Shown: positions 5,621 to 8,200 of the stretch, piece after piece | How positions within the stretch are numbered: position 1 is the first letter of the stretch | How the letters are laid out: every line of letters begins with the position of its first letter | Origin: CAYSWF01 sp964562905 | GTDB lineage: Bacteria > Patescibacteriota > Andersenbacteria > UBA10190 | DNA length: 8,200 nucleotides | Direction: 5' to 3' | Assembly (NCBI GenBank): GCA_964562905.1 | Contig: CAZLVG010000042.1 | Location: forward strand, 1 to 8,200 | Notes under the pieces: model-generated | What the model was told of the DNA's origin: nothing | The model's database searches: none | What the model saw: the letters and a program-made list of their open reading frames with translations, nothing else | Position numbers and translations under genes: made by a program

Positions 5621-8200
5621 TCATGCGTCATCCCTTCCGCCTTTCCCTTTTCCTCTTTTTTTACTGAAAGGCTTAAGTCTCCCGCCCCGCCTAATGCCGG
5701 CTCCTTTCTCCTGCCGTTTCCCCGCTCTCCCGGCCGCGCCGGGGTTGTCTGCTCCTGCCCCGGCATTACCGCCGCGCCGTTCTTGGGACCACTCCCTGTC
5801 CCACTTCTTCGCCAGCCGCGGCGGCAATTCCCTTGGATCCTTTATTTTTCTCAAGGCGTCCAGCATGGGCTTCCCCAGCCGGACCCGGGTTTCCAGCTCC
5901 ACCGCCTTCTCTTCCGCGCCGGTGCCGCTTATCTCCTCGCGCAGCCTTTGCCACCTTTTTCTTAAACTGCCCAGCTCCGCCCGCCGCTCTTTCAGAGCCG
6001 GCTCGTCCAGCGCGCCGGATTCTATCATCTTGCTTACTTCCATAACGCGGCGGCGCACCTGCCTCATGTCGCTTTCAATGCGGTCCGCTTCCCGCCTGGC
6101 CGCCCCGGGCCGCTTCGGCTCGGCGGCGGGAGGCTTTTTTTCGGCTGGCTTAGCTTTAGCCGCGGGGAGCGCTTCCTCCTCTGCCTCCGCCTCCCCGGCA
6201 GTCGGAGCCGGGGGCTGTTCCCTCTCTCCGGCGCCTTCTTCGCCGGCCGCCGCTGCCGGCCGTTCCCCGGCAGGTTCCCGCGCGGGCGCCGCTGCCGCCG
6301 GCGCTTCTTCTTTTTCCCCTTCCGCCGGCGGCTCCGCTTCCTCCCCGGCGCCTTCTTTGCCCGCTTCCTTTTCCTCTTTTTCTCTTTTCTCTTCCGGTTC
6401 AGCACCCGGCGCCGCCGCTTCCTCCCGCTCTTCCGGGCCGGCGGCTTCCGGCGGCTTTTCTTCCGCCCGGCCGGGCTCCTCCGCGGCCGCGGGCTCCTCA
6501 ATCACGACCGGCGGTACCTCTTCCGCTTCTTCCGCTTTCTCCGCCGGCGGCCGCGCGTCCGGCGGCGGACCGGCCGGCTTCGCTTTCTCGCTCCGCGCCC
6601 CCCGCAACTGCCTTTCCCGCTCCCGTAAATTCATCAGCTCAAACCTGTCCGCCAGCCCTGCCAGTATCGGCTTAAGCTCGCCGCTGGTATCGTCCCGCGC
6701 GGCCGCCCTTCTCAACGCCTCCGTCAAATCCTGCCGCCCTTCCATCTGCCTCGCCTTCCCGCGCATATTGGCGGTGTTGTAGGACCGCTCAACTTTTGCA
6801 TACAGCCGATCCATTATCTTTTCGCTGTCCTCCTGTTTCTCCCGCATCAGATCGTTTTGCCACAAATTCACGGCGTCATCCAGTCTGTCGCCTCGTTTAG
6901 AGTCCTTCGCCTTAACTTCGCCCACCTCCCGCCAGAGCAGCTCGTCCACGCGTTTCAGTACCCACTCGCGCCACTGCCGCTCCTTTTCCCGGCCAAGCCT
7001 CCGCGCGTAATGGCCGCGCGGCAGCGATATCCCGCGGTCAACAATCTCCTGAAGGTGGCGCACCGTTTCATCCTCGCTGCCGCGGCGCTCCCGTATTCTT
7101 TTGCTTACCTCTTCCCGCGCCTTTCTTACCTGTTCCAGCGTCATGTTAGAAACCCTTTGGGCCGCCTCAACAACAAACTCTCGCGCCTCGCCGCCGGGCG
7201 GCTGCCGTTCGGTTTCTCCTGCCGCCGGCGCCTCTTCTTTCTCTCTTTCCGCCGGCGGCCGCGCGGCTGGCGCCTGCTCCGGCGCCGCCAGGCGCTGCGC
7301 CGTGTCCGCGCCCGACGGAGCCGGCGCCCCCGGCTCTCTTTCCGCCCGCGCCGACCAGCGGGCCAGCATGGCCGCGTCGGCCACGTAATTTATCTGGGCG
7401 CGCCAGTCACCCGCTTTCCGCGCGGCCTGCCGCCCGGCTTCCACGTGCCTTACCATCCCTTCCCGCGCCCGCTCCTCCACCGGCGAGAGGCCGCGCGCGT
7501 AGTCCGAGGCCGCCTTCAAGCGCGCGTACCGGTCCCACCGCCCTTTCTCCTTGCTCCGCTCCAGCCTTTCGTCAATCCTGGCCTGAAGCCGCCGGCCGGC
7601 TTCTTCCGTGACCTTATCGTCCTCCAGCCCCAGATATTTACGCCGTGCCCGCGACCAAGCCGCCTCTACTTCCCCGTGCTGGCGCCGCGCCTTCCCAAGA
7701 AAGTTGCCTTTGAGCGCTTCCGCCTCGCCGCTAAAGTCGCCGCGCGCGCCCAGATACTTGGCCCGCACGCACATCTGGTCCAGGTCTTCCCGGCCGGACC
7801 GCGCGCCCGCCTTTATCCCTTTCTCTATACTCTCCTTTTCTTCGTCGGTTATCTCGTCAATCGCCCCCAGGTATTTAAGATAGGTCAGATACCTGGCCTG
7901 CCGGTACGGATCGCCCTCGCTCATCCTGTCCCGGTGGCTAAGCAGCTTGGCAAAAACGGCCTCTTCTTTCTCCTTGGACACGCCCACCCGCGCCCGCTTA
8001 AGCTGCGCCAGCTGGCCGGCGGCGTTAAGAGCGCTTTTATCGTCTTCTCTCCCCAGCAGGCCGCTTACCTGCCGCGAGACATCCTTTAAGTCTTCGCGGG
8101 AAAACCCTTCCCGGCCGAACACCGTCTCGCGCGTCTTCGGCTCCGGCGGCGCCTCGCCCGCTGCCGCGTTTTCCGGCTCCCGGGGCGCCTCCTGCTCTCT
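5621..8200 (-). CDS. Large charged helical repeat protein, 5' end outside the window
   Basis: The frame is open from its TGA at 5621-5623 to the right edge, so at least 859 residues are encoded and the start is not visible. A GTG at 8120-8122 is a possible start, but the 26 codons before it read in frame as the same kind of Pro/Glu/Ala-rich protein (for example PREPENAAAGEAPPEPK), so I think it is internal. Counting from that GTG as residue 1: helical repeats of about 40 residues span 43-250; a Pro/Ala/Glu linker lies at 262-312; a second helical region rich in Arg, Glu and Trp spans 315-510; a long acidic Pro/Ala/Glu linker spans 512-677; a coiled-coil-like segment covers 678-780; and a basic Gly/Lys/Arg tail (783-832) includes KPFSKKRGKGKGGR. 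No signal peptide or membrane helix is seen, so it is probably cytoplasmic. No family is recognised. Position suggests a scaffold or substrate-handling partner of the ATPase, which is inference. Confidence 0.85.
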   Translation of the reverse strand, partial: REQEAPREPENAAAGEAPPEPKTRETVFGREGFSREDLKDVSRQVSGLLGREDDKSALNAAGQLAQLKRARVGVSKEKEEAVFAKLLSHRDRMSEGDPYRQARYLTYLKYLGAIDEITDEEKESIEKGIKAGARSGREDLDQMCVRAKYLGARGDFSGEAEALKGNFLGKARRQHGEVEAAWSRARRKYLGLEDDKVTEEAGRRLQARIDERLERSKEKGRWDRYARLKAASDYARGLSPVEERAREGMVRHVEAGRQAARKAGDWRAQINYVADAAMLARWSARAEREPGAPAPSGADTAQRLAAPEQAPAARPPAEREKEEAPAAGETERQPPGGEAREFVVEAAQRVSNMTLEQVRKAREEVSKRIRERRGSEDETVRHLQEIVDRGISLPRGHYARRLGREKERQWREWVLKRVDELLWREVGEVKAKDSKRGDRLDDAVNLWQNDLMREKQEDSEKIMDRLYAKVERSYNTANMRGKARQMEGRQDLTEALRRAAARDDTSGELKPILAGLADRFELMNLRERERQLRGARSEKAKPAGPPPDARPPAEKAEEAEEVPPVVIEEPAAAEEPGRAEEKPPEAAGPEEREEAAAPGAEPEEKREKEEKEAGKEGAGEEAEPPAEGEKEEAPAAAAPAREPAGERPAAAAGEEGAGEREQPPAPTAGEAEAEEEALPAAKAKPAEKKPPAAEPKRPGAARREADRIESDMRQVRRRVMEVSKMIESGALDEPALKERRAELGSLRKRWQRLREEISGTGAEEKAVELETRVRLGKPMLDALRKIKDPRELPPRLAKKWDREWSQERRGGNAGAGADNPGAAGRAGKRQEKGAGIRRGGRLKPFSKKRGKGKGGRDDA
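6092..6589 (-). repeat. Low-complexity Pro/Ala/Glu linker coding region
   Basis: About 165 codons that encode almost only Glu, Ala, Pro, Gly, Lys and Arg, including runs such as EKREKEEKEAGKEGAGEEAE and APAAAAPAREPAGE. The plus strand is correspondingly rich in CTT, CTC, CCG and GCC, which opens long spurious plus-strand frames. The segment should be disordered and extended. It has no exact tandem repeat unit, unlike the heptamer arrays. Confidence 0.7.
7373..7996 (-). repeat. About five 40-residue helical repeats in the large protein
   Basis: Repeat starts can be aligned on KRARVGVSKEKEE, KYLGAIDEITDEE, KYLGARGDFSGEAE, KYLGLEDDKVTEEA and SDYARGLSPVEERA, beginning at residues 42, 83, 122, 162 and 206 counted from the GTG at 8122. 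Spacing is 39-44 residues. Each unit has the form (K)YLG, a short acidic turn, an amphipathic helix, a basic turn and a second helix, which suggests a TPR-like alpha-solenoid. Only the KYLG anchor is well conserved, so the family is not identified. Confidence 0.6.

Noticed and set aside
5538..6782. Long plus-strand open frame of 414 codons, rich in Ser and Ala
   Set aside because: It is antisense to the Pro/Ala/Glu linker and tail of the large minus-strand gene. Its composition is the mirror of GC-rich Glu/Ala/Pro codons, and it has no domain-like sequence.
6857..8089. Plus-strand open frame of 410 codons, rich in Arg, Pro and Leu
   Set aside because: It is antisense to the helical region of the large gene. 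The minus-strand frame has coherent repeats and continues past the edge, while this one shows only biased composition.

Overview
The window is GC-rich, and all five recognisable genes lie on the minus strand. Read in the direction of transcription (right to left) they are: a very large, charged, helical protein whose 5' end lies beyond the right edge; a 159-residue protein with a C-terminal membrane anchor; an 830-residue membrane-anchored VirD4/TraG-like ATPase; a membrane-anchored DUF3048 (YerB-like) protein; and HolA, the delta subunit of the DNA polymerase III clamp loader. The style of the ATPase and its neighbours, the compact layout, the lack of Shine-Dalgarno motifs before any start, and the short intergenic repeats suggest a Candidate Phyla Radiation (Patescibacteria) genome, perhaps a high-GC Parcubacteria-like lineage. 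That placement is inference: no 16S rRNA or other marker is present.

Positions 1-314 hold no gene. They contain a composite repeat present twice: a 35-bp C-rich/G-rich hairpin module, then a 26-bp leader, then tandem 7-bp units (GTTACCA or GTTACTA). The second array is longer (14 units) and runs into the 3' end of holA, supplying its last five codons and stop codon. A third, short array of the same heptamer lies between the ATPase gene and the DUF3048 gene, directly after the ATPase stop codon.

Positions 315-2503 hold holA and the DUF3048 gene, separated by 17-35 bp and probably co-transcribed. A good extended -10 promoter (TGGTACAAT on the minus strand) lies 14 bp before the DUF3048 start and would give an almost leaderless mRNA.

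Positions 2571-8200 hold the other three genes. They look like one functional group: a DNA- or protein-translocating ATPase at the membrane, a small tail-anchored partner, and a large soluble scaffold-like protein. The large protein has about five helical repeats of about 40 residues, a second helical region, a linker of about 165 residues rich in Pro, Ala and Glu, and a basic Gly/Lys/Arg tail. It matches no family I can name, and with the tail-anchored protein it is the most likely place for undescribed biology here. The link between the three genes rests on order, strand and spacing, not on direct evidence of interaction.
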